DNA of 64,000 nt from contig CAVYON010000066.1 in the NCBI GenBank assembly GCA_963770035.1, positions 1 to 64,000 of the forward strand. Direction: 5' to 3'. Made by a program: the position numbers and the translations under genes. Within the stretch, counting starts at the first letter, position 1. Every line of letters begins with the position of its first letter. The notes beneath the pieces were generated by a model. It did not search any database. It was not told the DNA's origin and saw nothing but the letters and a program-made list of their open reading frames with translations. The stretch is from Roseiarcus sp963770035 (lineage in GTDB: Bacteria; Pseudomonadota; Alphaproteobacteria; Rhizobiales; Beijerinckiaceae). This document shows positions 54,519-63,685 of the stretch, in pieces.

Positions 54519-54830
54519 AATGTATGACAATCAGAGGGGCGGCCTGACGCAATCTCCGCGTGTCCCCCCGCTTAAGATATTCAATCCATTGCGCGATTTA
54601 TGCCCCGCCGCGGACGCTTCCGATGGCGATGCGATCTCGCGTCCCTCATGCGGCGCGATTTCCGTATTACGAAAGAATCGGGTCAATCTGCCGAGCGGAT
54701 CTTGGCGGACGCGTGTCCCTTCACTGGCGCCGTTGCCTACCCGATGAGGACTGATTGCGGGACGCGACGCGGTGCTCTAACAGCGTCCGACGCCCTATGC
54801 CGACAGGCCCGGCTCTCGAAAGGTCGATGG

Positions 54831-56245
54831 ATGATTTGGTTCGTCTTGGCCGCCATGACGGCGGTCGCCGTCGTGATCGCGCTTTGGCCGATCGTGTCCG
54901 GCCGCCGGCGAACCGGCAATTCGCCGAGCGAGGTCGCCTTCTATCGGTCGCAACTGGCCGAGATCGGCCGCGATGTGGAGCGCGGTCAATTGCTGCCGTC
55001 GGAGGCCGCCGCAGCCCGCGCCGAAACGGCGCGCCGCCTCATTGCAGCGGACCCGGTCGAAGCCCGGCCGGGGGCCGGCGGCCGCCGGGGGCAATTGGTC
55101 GCGGCGGTTCTCGGCGCGCTTGTCGTCCCGGTCGTCGCCATCGGCCTCTATCTTCAATTCGGCTCGCCGAACCTGCCCGACGCTCCGCTCGCCTCGCGGA
55201 CGCCTGATTCCAATGCTGAGGACGATATCGAGGCGGCGGTCGCGCATGTCGAGGCGGAAGCGGCCGCCTCGCCCGACAACCTGAAGGCCTGGTCGGCGCT
55301 CGCGCCAGTCTACATGCGCCTCGGCCGTTACGGGGACGCGGTCAGTGCGTGGAAGCAGGTGCTCCGCATTAAAGGCGAGGACGCCGAGGCGCGCGCCGCG
55401 CTCGGCGAGGCTCAGGTGGCGGCGGCCGGCGGACTTGTGACCGCCGAAGCGCGGGCTTCCATCGACAAGGCCCTTGTCGAGGCGCCGGGTCTGCCAATGG
55501 CGCGCTTCTATCTCGGCCTCGCGGCGGAGCAGGAGGGCGACAAGCAGAAGGCGATCGGCATCTATCAATCGGTGCTCGACCAAGTCGCCGACCATCCGTA
55601 CTGGCAGGAGGTGGTGCGAGGGAAGCTCGCGGCGCTCAAGGGCGAGCCCGCGCCGAGACCGCTGGCGTCCGCGTCAAACGAGGCGAGCGTCCCCCCGCCG
55701 GCGGCCGACGGCCGGGCCGGCGCCGGCGCCCCCGCAGGCGGCCAGCAGGACATGATCCGCGGCATGGTCGCGAGGCTCGCCGAGCGGTTGGCGCAGAAAG
55801 GCGGCAGCGCCGAAGAGTGGAGCCGCCTCGTGCGCTCCTATTCCGTGCTCAACGAGCCGGACAAGGCGCGGGACGCGCTCGCGTCCGCGCGCAAGGCGTT
55901 GGCCGGCGACCCGAACGCCCTCGCTTCGCTCGACGGAGCGGCCAAGGACGCCCCAGCCGACAGCGCCGCGCCGACAGCGCCGCTGCCGGCGCTGCGACGC
56001 CCGCGCCCGAAGGCGGCCAGCAAGACATGATTCGCGGCATGGTGACGCGGCTCGCCGACCGGTTGTCGCAGAATGGCGGCAACGCGGAGGACTGGACCCG
56101 GTTGGTGCGCTCCTATTCCGTGCTCAACGAACCGGACAAGGCCAAGGACGCGCTCGCGTCCGCCCGCAAAGCGCTGGCCGGCGACGCCAGTGGCAGCGCG
56201 TCGCTCGAATCCCTGGCCAAGGAACTGAAGGTCGGAAGCCAATGA
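54831..56245 (+). pseudogene. ccmI: Cytochrome c maturation protein CcmI, with duplicated C-terminal segment and a frameshift
   Basis: CcmI holds apocytochrome for haem attachment. The ATG at 54831 gives the typical start MIWFVLAAMTAVAVVIALWP, then RSQLAEIGRDVERGQL, a second helix (LVAAVLGALVVPVVAIGLYL) and TPR-type helices (SPDNLKAWSALAPVYMRLGR, YGDAVSAWKQVLRIKGED). The C-terminal segment GGQQDMIRGMVARLAERLAQ to ALASARKALAGD occurs twice (55739-55910 and 56015-56190), the copies being roughly 85% alike in DNA. Between them near 55970 a base is lost, so the first frame stops at 56030 while the second copy runs to 56245. Even the shorter product keeps the whole core. Confidence 0.85.
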
Positions 56246-56264
56246 GCCTTCTCGGAGCCAACCC

Positions 56265-58244
56265 ATGATCGTCGAGGCGGGTCACTACGCGCTCACCTTG
56301 GCCCTTGCGCTCGCCATCATCCAGACCGTCCTGCCGTTCTGGGGCGCTCGTCGCAACGATCTCGCGCTCATGCGGGTCGGGGACAGCGCCGCCATTGCGC
56401 AGTTGCTGTTCGTCGGCGCTGCGTTCTTCGCGCTGGCGACCGCCCATCTCACGTCCGACTTCTCGGTCTTGAACGTCGCCGAGAACTCGAACAGCGCGCT
56501 GCCGGCGATCTACCGGTTCTCCGGCCTCTGGGGCAATCACGAAGGCTCGATGCTGCTGTGGGTTCTGATCCTCGCGATCTTCGGTGGCGTGGTCGCGGTT
56601 TTCGGCGCAGGACTGCCGAACCGGCTGCGCGCCGACTCGCTTGCCGTGCAGGGGCTGATCGGCGCCGCGTTTCTGACCTTCATTCTTGTGACCTCCAACC
56701 CGTTCCAGCGGCTCAGCCCGGCGCCGTTCGAAGGCCAGGATCTCAATCCGATCCTTCAGGATCCTGGCCTCGCGATCCATCCGCCGCTGCTCTATCTCGG
56801 TTACGTCGGCTTCTCGATCGTGTTCTCGTTCGCGGCGGCGGCGCTGATCGAAGGCCGGATCGACGCCGCCTGGGCGCGATTCGTGCGGCCTTTCTCGTTG
56901 ATCGCCTGGGGGTTCCTCACCCTCGGTATCGCGATGGGATCGTACTGGGCCTACTATACGCTGGGGTGGGGCGGCTTCTGGTTCTGGGATCCGGTCGAGA
57001 ACGCGTCGTTGATGCCATGGCTGGCGGGAACCGCGTTCGTCCATTCGGTCGCGGTGATGGAGAAGCGCGACGCCCTGAAGGTGTGGACGATGTTCCTCGC
57101 CATTCTGGCCTTTTCCTTGTCGCTCCTGGGAACCTTCCTGGTGCGGTCCGGCGTCCTGACCTCGGTGCACGCCTTCGCCAGCGACCCGAGCCGCGGCGTG
57201 TTCATTCTCGCCATTCTCGCCGTCTTCATTGTCGGGTCGCTCGGCCTGTTCGCCTGGCGGGCGCCGATGTTGAAACAGGGCGGAATTTTCGCGCCGATCT
57301 CGCGCGAAGGCGCGCTCGTGCTGAATAACCTGCTGCTCAGCACGTCCTGCGCCACCGTGCTGTTCGGCACGCTTTACCCCCTCGGCCTCGAGCAGCTCAC
57401 AGGTCAGAAGATCACGGTCGGCGCGCCGTTCTTCAACATGACCTGCGGGGTGCTGCTGCTCGCGCTGTCGTTCGCGACGCCGTTCGGCTTCTCGCTCGCC
57501 TGGAAGCGCGGCGATCTCCTCGGCGTCGTTCAGCGGCTTGCGGTCGCGCTCGCCGGCGGTCTGGTGGTTCTGGTCGCGCTCCTCGCGCTCTTCCGCGGCG
57601 GCCCGGTTCTGGCGCCGATCGCAGCGGCCATCGCCGTCGTTGTCATGCTGGGGACGCTCAGCGAGGCGTTCGCCCGGGTTTCGCGGGGAGGTTTCGTCCT
57701 CTCGGCCGCGATCACGCGTGCCCGCGGTCTGCCCTTGTCATTTTGGGGAGGCGCGTCCGCTCATTTCGGCGTCGGCGTGGTTCTTCTTGGCCTTGCGGCG
57801 ACCGGCTTCGGCGCGGAGAAAATCGTCACCATGCGCGTCGGCGCGCCGGTCGAGGTCGGGCCCTATCAGGTGGTCCTGGACCGCGTCGTCACGCGCGGCG
57901 GCCCGAATTACAGCGAGCAGGTCGCAACGATGACGGTCCGCAACGCGCACGGCGTGGTCGCCGTGGTCGAGCCCGCGCGCCGTCAGTTCGCCGCGCGCCA
58001 GACGGCGACGACGCAGGCGGGCATCGTCACGATAAACCTGGGGCAACTCTATGTTTCGATGTCGGATCCGGACGGCAGCGGGCTCGTCCCGGCGCGACTC
58101 TACTGGAAACCGCTGGTGACGCTGATCTGGCTTGGCGCCTGCCTGATGGCGTTCGGCGGCGCGCTGTCGCTTGCCGACCGGCGCCTCCGCTTCGGCGCGC
58201 CGGTTCGGGCCGCCGCGGCGGCGGTAGCGGCGGCGAGAGGTTGA
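56265..58244 (+). CDS. ccmF: Cytochrome c haem lyase subunit CcmF
   Basis: 659-residue polytopic membrane protein of c-type cytochrome maturation System I. It has the haem-handling WWD motif region in GWGGFWFWDPVENASLMPW, flanking His residues (GLWGNHEGSMLLW, FVHSVAVMEKRDAL, TSVHAFASDP), more than ten hydrophobic helices, and the periplasmic C-terminal domain (VVLDRVVTRGGPNYSEQVAT and ending with YWKPLVTLIWLGACLMAFGG). Intact and full length. It follows ccmI by 19 bases; the usual ccmE between them is absent. Confidence 0.95.
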   Translation: MIVEAGHYALTLALALAIIQTVLPFWGARRNDLALMRVGDSAAIAQLLFVGAAFFALATAHLTSDFSVLNVAENSNSALPAIYRFSGLWGNHEGSMLLWVLILAIFGGVVAVFGAGLPNRLRADSLAVQGLIGAAFLTFILVTSNPFQRLSPAPFEGQDLNPILQDPGLAIHPPLLYLGYVGFSIVFSFAAAALIEGRIDAAWARFVRPFSLIAWGFLTLGIAMGSYWAYYTLGWGGFWFWDPVENASLMPWLAGTAFVHSVAVMEKRDALKVWTMFLAILAFSLSLLGTFLVRSGVLTSVHAFASDPSRGVFILAILAVFIVGSLGLFAWRAPMLKQGGIFAPISREGALVLNNLLLSTSCATVLFGTLYPLGLEQLTGQKITVGAPFFNMTCGVLLLALSFATPFGFSLAWKRGDLLGVVQRLAVALAGGLVVLVALLALFRGGPVLAPIAAAIAVVVMLGTLSEAFARVSRGGFVLSAAITRARGLPLSFWGGASAHFGVGVVLLGLAATGFGAEKIVTMRVGAPVEVGPYQVVLDRVVTRGGPNYSEQVATMTVRNAHGVVAVVEPARRQFAARQTATTQAGIVTINLGQLYVSMSDPDGSGLVPARLYWKPLVTLIWLGACLMAFGGALSLADRRLRFGAPVRAAAAAVAAARG

Positions 58245-58246
58245 CG

Positions 58247-58354
58247 ATGAAGAGCGCGGCCTTGGCGCTTCTCGCCGGGCTGATCGTCTGCCCGACCATC
58301 GAAGCTGCCGCACTCAGCGCCGGTGAAGAAGAGCAATTGAGGACGGTCGTATAA
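58247..58354 (+). CDS. Short open frame after ccmF, signal peptide only
   Basis: 35 codons, MKSAALALLAGLIVCPTIEA then AALSAGEEEQLRTVV and a TAA, starting two bases past the ccmF stop. The position is that of ccmH in alphaproteobacterial ccm operons and the first 20 residues are a good signal peptide. However, the haem-lyase motif (LRCxxCQ) and everything after it are missing, and the last residues do not clearly match CcmH. It is probably the truncated start of a lost gene. Confidence 0.4.
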   Translation: MKSAALALLAGLIVCPTIEAAALSAGEEEQLRTVV

Positions 58355-58432
58355 AACATTAGCATGATGTAAATACTAAGAATTTTGCGGCGGCCGGACT
58401 GCGCGACCGCCTTTGCTTCGTCCGCGTCGAAT

Positions 58433-58494
58433 GTTGCACGGTTTGGCGCCTAAGCCGTTGAAATCGGCCGCGCGGAAAAATCCGTGCGCGGCCC
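58433..58494 (-). repeat. 60-base dispersed repeat, copy B
   Basis: Matches 16161-16219: GTTGCACG, TTTGGCGCCTAAGCC, TGAAA, then CCGTGC and GGCC. It can fold by pairing GCACGG with CCGTGC. It lies 29 bases past the ccmG stop, that is, 3' of a minus-strand operon like copy A, and could act as a terminator or mRNA end. Confidence 0.6.
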
Positions 58495-58522
58495 CACGCA
58501 AGCCGGCGGCCGCGTCGAGACG

Positions 58523-59113
58523 CTACGACCGCGGCGGCGCCATCGCCTTGAGGATCTGCGGCTTGACCTCGGCGGCGAGGGCTTCGGCGGTCATCGGGCC
58601 GACGAACTTGTAGGCGATGGTTCCGTCGCCGCGCACGACGAACGTCTCCGGCACGCCGTAGACGCCCCAGTCGATCCCCGCCCGCCCGTCAACGTCGAGG
58701 CCGACCTTGGCGTAAGGGTCGCCGAGCGCGCCGAGGAAGCGGCGGATGTTCTCGGCCGAGTCCTTCTGCGCCACGCCGTACACGGCCACGCCCCGCCGCT
58801 TGAGCGCGTCGTCGGCGGCGAGCGCCATCAGGTTCGGGTGTTCGAGCCGGCACGGTTCGCACCAGGAGGCGAACACATTGACGACGCTGACGTGGCCTTG
58901 GCGCAGATCGGCGTCGGCGAGGCCCGCCCCGCCGTCGAGCCCGGGCAGAGTCAGCGGCGGCGCGCTCTCGCCGATCAGCGCCGAGGGCAGCTTCGACGGG
59001 TCGCCGGCGTAGAGGCGAACGAACAGGAGCGCCGCGAGCAGGGCGAAGGCGATGAGCGGCAGAAACGCCAGCCAGCGGCGCGGGCGGCGCGCCGCCTCCG
59101 AGGCCGCGCTCAT
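58523..59113 (-). CDS. ccmG: Thiol:disulfide interchange protein CcmG (DsbE)
   Basis: 196 residues. One N-terminal membrane anchor (WLAFLPLIAFALLAALLFV) and a periplasmic thioredoxin fold with the reducing active site NVFASWCEPCRLEHPNLMAL, the Glu-rich insert typical of CcmG, and cis-Pro in DWGVYGVPETFVVRGDG. It reduces apocytochrome cysteines before haem attachment. The start overlaps the ccmD stop (ATGA). Last gene of ccmC-ccmD-ccmG. Confidence 0.95.
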   Translation of the reverse strand: MSAASEAARRPRRWLAFLPLIAFALLAALLFVRLYAGDPSKLPSALIGESAPPLTLPGLDGGAGLADADLRQGHVSVVNVFASWCEPCRLEHPNLMALAADDALKRRGVAVYGVAQKDSAENIRRFLGALGDPYAKVGLDVDGRAGIDWGVYGVPETFVVRGDGTIAYKFVGPMTAEALAAEVKPQILKAMAPPRS

Positions 59114-59283
59114 CGCGGCTGGCCTTTGGCGCGGCGCGCGGCGTCGAGAGCGCGGTTGGCCTTGTCGAGATGGGCGTTGAGCCGGCGGCTGTCGAGGACG
59201 ACCGCGCCGATCATGCCGGCGATGACGACGAACGTCACCGCATAGGCGGCGATGACGAAGCCGATATGCGGGTCGCCGAGCAT
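59110..59283 (-). CDS. ccmD: Haem exporter accessory protein CcmD
   Basis: 57 residues: LGDPHIGFVIAAYAVTFVVI and IAGMIGAVVLDSRRLNAHLD, one membrane helix followed by a charged tail, exactly the CcmD layout (it stabilises the CcmC-CcmE-haem complex). ATG at 59283, 4 bases after the ccmC stop, and a 4-base overlap with ccmG. Confidence 0.9.
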   Translation of the reverse strand: MLGDPHIGFVIAAYAVTFVVIAGMIGAVVLDSRRLNAHLDKANRALDAARRAKGQPR

Positions 59284-59287
59284 CGCC

Positions 59288-60046
59288 TCACACGCCTTCG
59301 GTCGCGAAGGCCGGGGCCGCGAGACGGTCGCCCTCGGCCGCCGCCAGCATGGTCACGCGGGCGATGCGGCGGCGCAGGATCTCGTTGCGCACCGACAGGA
59401 GGTGCAGGGTCAGAAAGAGGAAGGTGAAGGCGAGCGACATGACGATCAACGGCCACAGCAGCGAGGCGGCGATGGCCGGGCCGCCGAGACGGAACACCGA
59501 GGCCGGCTGATGCAGCGTGTTCCACCAGTCGACCGAGAACTTGATGATCGGCAGGTTCACGCAGCCGACCAGGGTCAGGATCGCAGCCGCCCGCGCCGCC
59601 CGGCCCGGATCGTCGATCGCGCGCCACAGCGCGATCAGGCCGAGATAGAGGAGGAACAGCGCCAGCACCGAGGTCAGCCGCGCGTCCCACACCCAATAGG
59701 TTCCCCACATCGGCTTGCCCCACAGCGAGCCGGTGACGAGACAGAGGAAGGTGAAGCCCGCCCCGAGCGGGGCCGCGGCCTTCTGCGCCGCATCCGCCAG
59801 CGGATGGCGCCAGACCAGCGTGCCCAGCGCGGCGACCGCCATCACGCCATAGACGAAGCTCGACATCCAGGCCGCCGGGACGTGCAGATACATGATCTTG
59901 GCGCTCTCGCCCTGCTGATAGTCGGGCGGAGCCAGGAAGGCCAGCGTCAGGCCGACGGCGAACAGCGCGGCGGTCGCCGCCGCCAGCCACGGCGTAACGC
60001 GGCGCGTCAGATCGACGAAGACCGTCGGGTTGGCGAGATTGACCAT
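59288..60046 (-). CDS. ccmC: Haem exporter protein CcmC
   Basis: 252-residue six-helix membrane protein that loads haem on CcmE. The periplasmic WWD loop is present (GSLWGKPMWGTYWVWDARLT), with the two His: IMYLHVPAAWMSSFVYG and DWWNTLHQPASVFRLGGPAI. The ATG at 60046 is preferred to a TTG two codons earlier. An IS1634 element begins 14 bases upstream of the start, so the normal partners ccmA and ccmB and the original promoter are cut off; expression may depend on the IS end. Confidence 0.95.
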   Translation of the reverse strand: MVNLANPTVFVDLTRRVTPWLAAATAALFAVGLTLAFLAPPDYQQGESAKIMYLHVPAAWMSSFVYGVMAVAALGTLVWRHPLADAAQKAAAPLGAGFTFLCLVTGSLWGKPMWGTYWVWDARLTSVLALFLLYLGLIALWRAIDDPGRAARAAAILTLVGCVNLPIIKFSVDWWNTLHQPASVFRLGGPAIAASLLWPLIVMSLAFTFLFLTLHLLSVRNEILRRRIARVTMLAAAEGDRLAAPAFATEGV

Positions 60047-60059
60047 TGCCAAGGGCTTT

Positions 60060-62078
60060 TAGCCCGACTTTCTCAACCGGAGCAGGCTGGGAACGAATTT
60101 TGGGGCTGGGAAGGAGCAAAAGACGAGTCGGATCAATGGCCGGGTTTTGAAATAGCCGTGTAGTGGAGACCTAGTATCTTTTCAGATTGCGCGTTTGGCG
60201 TAGACTGGGGTCGCCATGTATTTGCGACCGAATCGCCGTCTCAAGGACGGCAAGGAGCACTGCTACTGGAGCATTGTCGAGAGCAAGCGCTGCGCCGGCG
60301 GCAAGGTGGTGCAGCGCCAGGTGCTTTATCTTGGCGAGATCAACGACAGCCAGGAGGAGGCGTGGTGCCGGGTGATCGAAGCTTTCGACGAGGAGGCGCG
60401 ACAGCCGACCCAATTGGCCCTGTTCCCCGCCGATCGGCCGCTGCCCGAACACGCCGAGGACCACGGCGTGCAGATCCGGCTCGGGGCCATGCAACTACAC
60501 CGGCCGCGGCAATGGGGCGCGTGCTGGCTCGCCTGCCAGCTCTACGAGCAACTGGAACTCGACCGCTTCTGGGCGGCCCGTCTGCCCAATTTCCGCGAAG
60601 GAACCTGCTGGCGGCACATTCTCCAGACGCTGGCGTGTTACCGGCTCATCGATCCGGGCAGCGAATGGCGTTTACACCGGCTGTGGTTCGAGCAAAGCGC
60701 CATGGGCGATCTGCTCGGCGAAGATTTCGCGCTGGTCGAGAAGAACGCGCTCTATCGTTGCCTCGACAAGCTCGTCGAGCACAAGCCGGCGCTGTTCACG
60801 CACCTGCGCCGGCGGTGGCAGGATCTGTTCGGCGCCCGCTTCGACGTCCTTCTCTATGATCTGACCAGCACGTACTTCGAATCCGACCCGCCGGACGACG
60901 ACAGCGACAAACGCCGCTACGGCTACAGCCGCGACAAGCGTCCGGACTGCGTGCAGGTGGTCATTGCGCTCGTGGTGACACCCGACGGCTTTCCGCTCGC
61001 CTACGAGGTTCTCCCCGGCAATACTTCCGACAAGACGACGCTGCGCGCCTTCCTTTCGAAGATCGAGGCGCAGTACGGCAAGGCGGAGCGCATCTGGGTG
61101 ATGGACCGCGGCATCCCCACCGAGGACGTGCTCGCCGAAATGCGGCAATCCGATCCGCCGGTCGCCTATCTGGTGGGGACCCCGAAGGGACGCCTCGGCA
61201 AGCTGGAGAAGTCTCTCGTCGGCCTGCCGTGGCATGAGGTGCGGCCGGGCGTCGAAGTGAAGCTCTTGGCCGAGGACGACGAGCTTTACGTGTTCGCCCA
61301 GAGCCGGGCGCGCATCGACAAGGAGCGCGCCATGCGGAAGCGGCGGTTGAAATGGCTGTGGGCGCGCCTGGCGAAGCTGGCGCTGATGGACCTCACCCGC
61401 GAGAGCCTACTGATGAAGCTCGGCGCCGCCAAAGCCAAGGCGCCCGCGGCGTGGCGCCTCCTCGACATCAAGGTCGATCCCCACACCGCCGCCTTCACTT
61501 ACGCGCTCAACCGCAAGAAGCTGCGCCAGGCGCGCCGGCGCGAAGGCCGCTACCTTTTGCGCACCAACATGTCTGGGCGCGATCCCGCCGACCTGTGGCG
61601 GTTCTACATTCAACTCGTCGAAGTCGAGGCGGCCTTCAAGAACCTCAAGGACGATCTGCAACTCCGGCCGATCTACCACCAGCTCGAGAGCCGCGTCGAG
61701 GCGCACATCTTCGTGGCCTTCCTCGCCTATTGCCTGCACGTCACGCTGCGCGCCCGGCTCCGGCCGATGGCCGCCGGCCTCACCCCGCGCGCCGTGCTCG
61801 ACAAGCTCGCCGGCATACAAATGCTCGACGTCCACTTCCCCACCACCGACGGCCGAACGCTGATCATGTGCCGACACACCGAGCCGAATGTCGACCAGAA
61901 GCTTCTCCTGCAACAACTCGGCCTCGCCCTGCCGCCGCAGCCGCCGCCGCGAATCGCCGTTCCCGGTCCGGCGGCGCAGCTCCCGTTGCGCCCCATGTAG
62001 TGGAGACCTTCGGCAGCCTACCCTTGATTCCACGCGCCTTTCCGCTCGCGCGCTACCTCGGTTGAGAAAGTCGGGCTA
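60060..62078 (+). mobile_element. IS1634-family insertion sequence, copy 2
   Basis: The 20-base inverted repeat TAGCCCGACTTTCTCAACCG (60060-60079) and its complement (62059-62078) are perfect. A 14-base direct repeat TGTAGTGGAGACCT lies inside each end (60159-60172; 61996-62009), the second one containing the transposase stop codon. It is the intact relative of the solo end at 11420-11543. No target duplication is seen. Confidence 0.9.
60216..62000 (+). CDS. IS1634-family transposase, copy 2
   Basis: 594 residues: KDGKEHCYWSIVESKRCAGG, VLLYDLTSTYFESDPPDDDS (first Asp), GYSRDKRPDCVQVVIALVVT, WVMDRGIPTEDVLAEMRQSD (second Asp), RKKLRQARRREGRYLLRTNM, FYIQLVEVEAAFKNLKDDLQ and VEAHIFVAFLAYCLHVT. 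The ATG at 60216 begins MYLRPNRRLKDG. The stop TAG is in the TGTAGTG motif. About two thirds alike by eye to the transposase at 43362. Confidence 0.92.
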   Translation: MYLRPNRRLKDGKEHCYWSIVESKRCAGGKVVQRQVLYLGEINDSQEEAWCRVIEAFDEEARQPTQLALFPADRPLPEHAEDHGVQIRLGAMQLHRPRQWGACWLACQLYEQLELDRFWAARLPNFREGTCWRHILQTLACYRLIDPGSEWRLHRLWFEQSAMGDLLGEDFALVEKNALYRCLDKLVEHKPALFTHLRRRWQDLFGARFDVLLYDLTSTYFESDPPDDDSDKRRYGYSRDKRPDCVQVVIALVVTPDGFPLAYEVLPGNTSDKTTLRAFLSKIEAQYGKAERIWVMDRGIPTEDVLAEMRQSDPPVAYLVGTPKGRLGKLEKSLVGLPWHEVRPGVEVKLLAEDDELYVFAQSRARIDKERAMRKRRLKWLWARLAKLALMDLTRESLLMKLGAAKAKAPAAWRLLDIKVDPHTAAFTYALNRKKLRQARRREGRYLLRTNMSGRDPADLWRFYIQLVEVEAAFKNLKDDLQLRPIYHQLESRVEAHIFVAFLAYCLHVTLRARLRPMAAGLTPRAVLDKLAGIQMLDVHFPTTDGRTLIMCRHTEPNVDQKLLLQQLGLALPPQPPPRIAVPGPAAQLPLRPM

Positions 62079-62093
62079 ACACCTCCTGTAGTG

Positions 62094-63685
62094 GTAACTG
62101 CCAAGCCACCTACCCCCGGTCGACTTTTGGCCGGCGCTGGGCGTCCTTCTTCGAGTGGAGGGGAAGCGGAGTTGGTGGGTCAGAGCTTCAGTTCGACGGT
62201 GAGTCGGTCGCGGTCGAGAGTGAGGGCTTTGAGGATGTCGAGGCCCTGCTTTCGGGCCGACGAGATCACGGAGCGCAGGCTCGCGAAGTCGGCGGCGCCC
62301 TGCAGGGTTCGGAATCCGCCGGAGATTTTGATCTTCACCTTCATCATCCTCAAGTCGCGCTCGGCGAGGTTGTTGGTGAAGGGAACCGTGAAGTCGGTAA
62401 GGAACCTGAGGGTCGCCTCCTTGAAGGTCTTGAACCGGATGAGGAGATTGTGGGCGGGCCGCTGCTTCTTGCGCTTTTTCGGGTTTGTCGAGGGATCGAA
62501 GGCCGGCAGGCTCCTGTGCAGGGCGAGGCCTTCCCGGACGGCGGTCCAGTACCGGTCCTCGAACGCCTTGATGGTTTGGGCGGGGAGCGCCGAGGCGCCC
62601 TGCGCCTTGGCCGCTTGCACGGCCTCGTTGGCGTCCAGAAGCGTCGCGCGCAGGGCCTCGGCCCAAGGCTCCTTGTCGAGCTCGCTGACCGCCTGAAGTT
62701 CGCGCAGGAGATGGGCGTTGCAGAAGGCGTGAAGGACGTTTTCGAGGGCGTAGTAGGCGCGCCAGTGGTCGTGGACCACAACGCCGCCCTCGAACTCGGG
62801 CACGGCCGAGCGGGGCTCGCCGGCGCGATAGAACGTGTGGGTCAGCGTCGAGGCGGTGTGCAGCCAGCGGGTCGCGCCGGCGATGCGGAAGCCCGTTTCG
62901 TCGAGGCAGCGCACCGGCGCCACCGCGACGCACGCGCCGATGCCGCGCCAGACCGGCTCCAGCGCCTCGGCCTTGCGGCGAACCCAGGCCGCCACGCTCG
63001 CGCCGCAGGCCGCCGCCGCCCCGAACAGGTCCTGCAGGACCTGCGCGGTCCGTTCCTCGGGCACGAGTTGCTGGGCGTTGAGATAGACCGCCGCCGCCCT
63101 GACGCGCTCGCCGTACTGGGCCGGCGAAACCACGCCCTCCGGAAAGGTGGCGCGGGTGCGCCCACGGCAGGCCGGGCAGTCGTGAACCGCTGCGCGGTGC
63201 TCGGTCACGATCAGCGGCTTCTCCGGAAGATCGAACACCTGACGTCTCTCCTCGGCGACCTTCGAATCCGCCGGGAGCAGCGCCCGACAATGCGCGCAGA
63301 CCTCGGCCGCGTGCTCGACGATCGCGTCGGGCTCGGCGACTTGGCGCAGCGTGTCGCCGTCGTGGCCGCGTTGCCCTCCGCTCGGCTTGCCCGTGCGCGT
63401 GCGCAGGCTCTTCAAGACCCGAGGCTTCTTCTTCAGCCCGTCGCTCGACGGCGGCTTGGAGCCGTTGGAACTGTCCAGGTTCAAGCGTCGCCGAAGCTCG
63501 GCGTTCTCGGCCCGAAGCGCCTCGATCTCGCGTCTGAGCGAGTCGATCAACTCCACGGCTTCGGGCGGAACAACCATCCGACCCTTGAGTTCACAAGTCC
63601 CCGGCCCTGTCTCGCAAAATCGAAGCCCCGAAATCAATCGTGCGTCGGATGTGACATTTCGGACTCACCCCAGCTTGGCAGTTAC
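62094..63685 (-). mobile_element. IS66-family element with 8-bp target duplication
   Basis: Inverted repeats GTAACTGCCAAGC (62094-62106) and GCTTGGCAGTTAC (63673-63685) are flanked on both sides by CTGTAGTG (62086-62093 and 63686-63693), a perfect 8-base target duplication as expected for IS66. It carries only tnpC, like the short IS66 subgroup. The target is the TGTAGTG motif of another IS1634-like right end: outside the IS the sequence reads CTGTAGTGAAGACCTTTCG. Confidence 0.93.
62180..63577 (-). CDS. IS66-family transposase (TnpC type)
   Basis: 465 residues from the ATG at 63577. N-terminal leucine-zipper-like coil (LIDSLRREIEALRAENAELR), SSNGSKPPSSDG (the SKPPSSD motif), zinc-binding CAHCRALL and CPACRGRT, then the DDE core: VRCLDETGFRIAGATRWLHT (first Asp), VVVHDHWRAYYALENVLHAF (second Asp), CNAHLLREL and FTNNLAERDLRMMKVKIKIS (Glu). 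Intact. Confidence 0.93.
   Translation of the reverse strand: MVVPPEAVELIDSLRREIEALRAENAELRRRLNLDSSNGSKPPSSDGLKKKPRVLKSLRTRTGKPSGGQRGHDGDTLRQVAEPDAIVEHAAEVCAHCRALLPADSKVAEERRQVFDLPEKPLIVTEHRAAVHDCPACRGRTRATFPEGVVSPAQYGERVRAAAVYLNAQQLVPEERTAQVLQDLFGAAAACGASVAAWVRRKAEALEPVWRGIGACVAVAPVRCLDETGFRIAGATRWLHTASTLTHTFYRAGEPRSAVPEFEGGVVVHDHWRAYYALENVLHAFCNAHLLRELQAVSELDKEPWAEALRATLLDANEAVQAAKAQGASALPAQTIKAFEDRYWTAVREGLALHRSLPAFDPSTNPKKRKKQRPAHNLLIRFKTFKEATLRFLTDFTVPFTNNLAERDLRMMKVKIKISGGFRTLQGAADFASLRSVISSARKQGLDILKALTLDRDRLTVELKL

Noticed and set aside
58247..58354. Short frame after ccmF as a genuine ccmH
   Set aside because: The haem-lyase CxxC motif and the remainder of CcmH are absent, so it is listed only as a stub.
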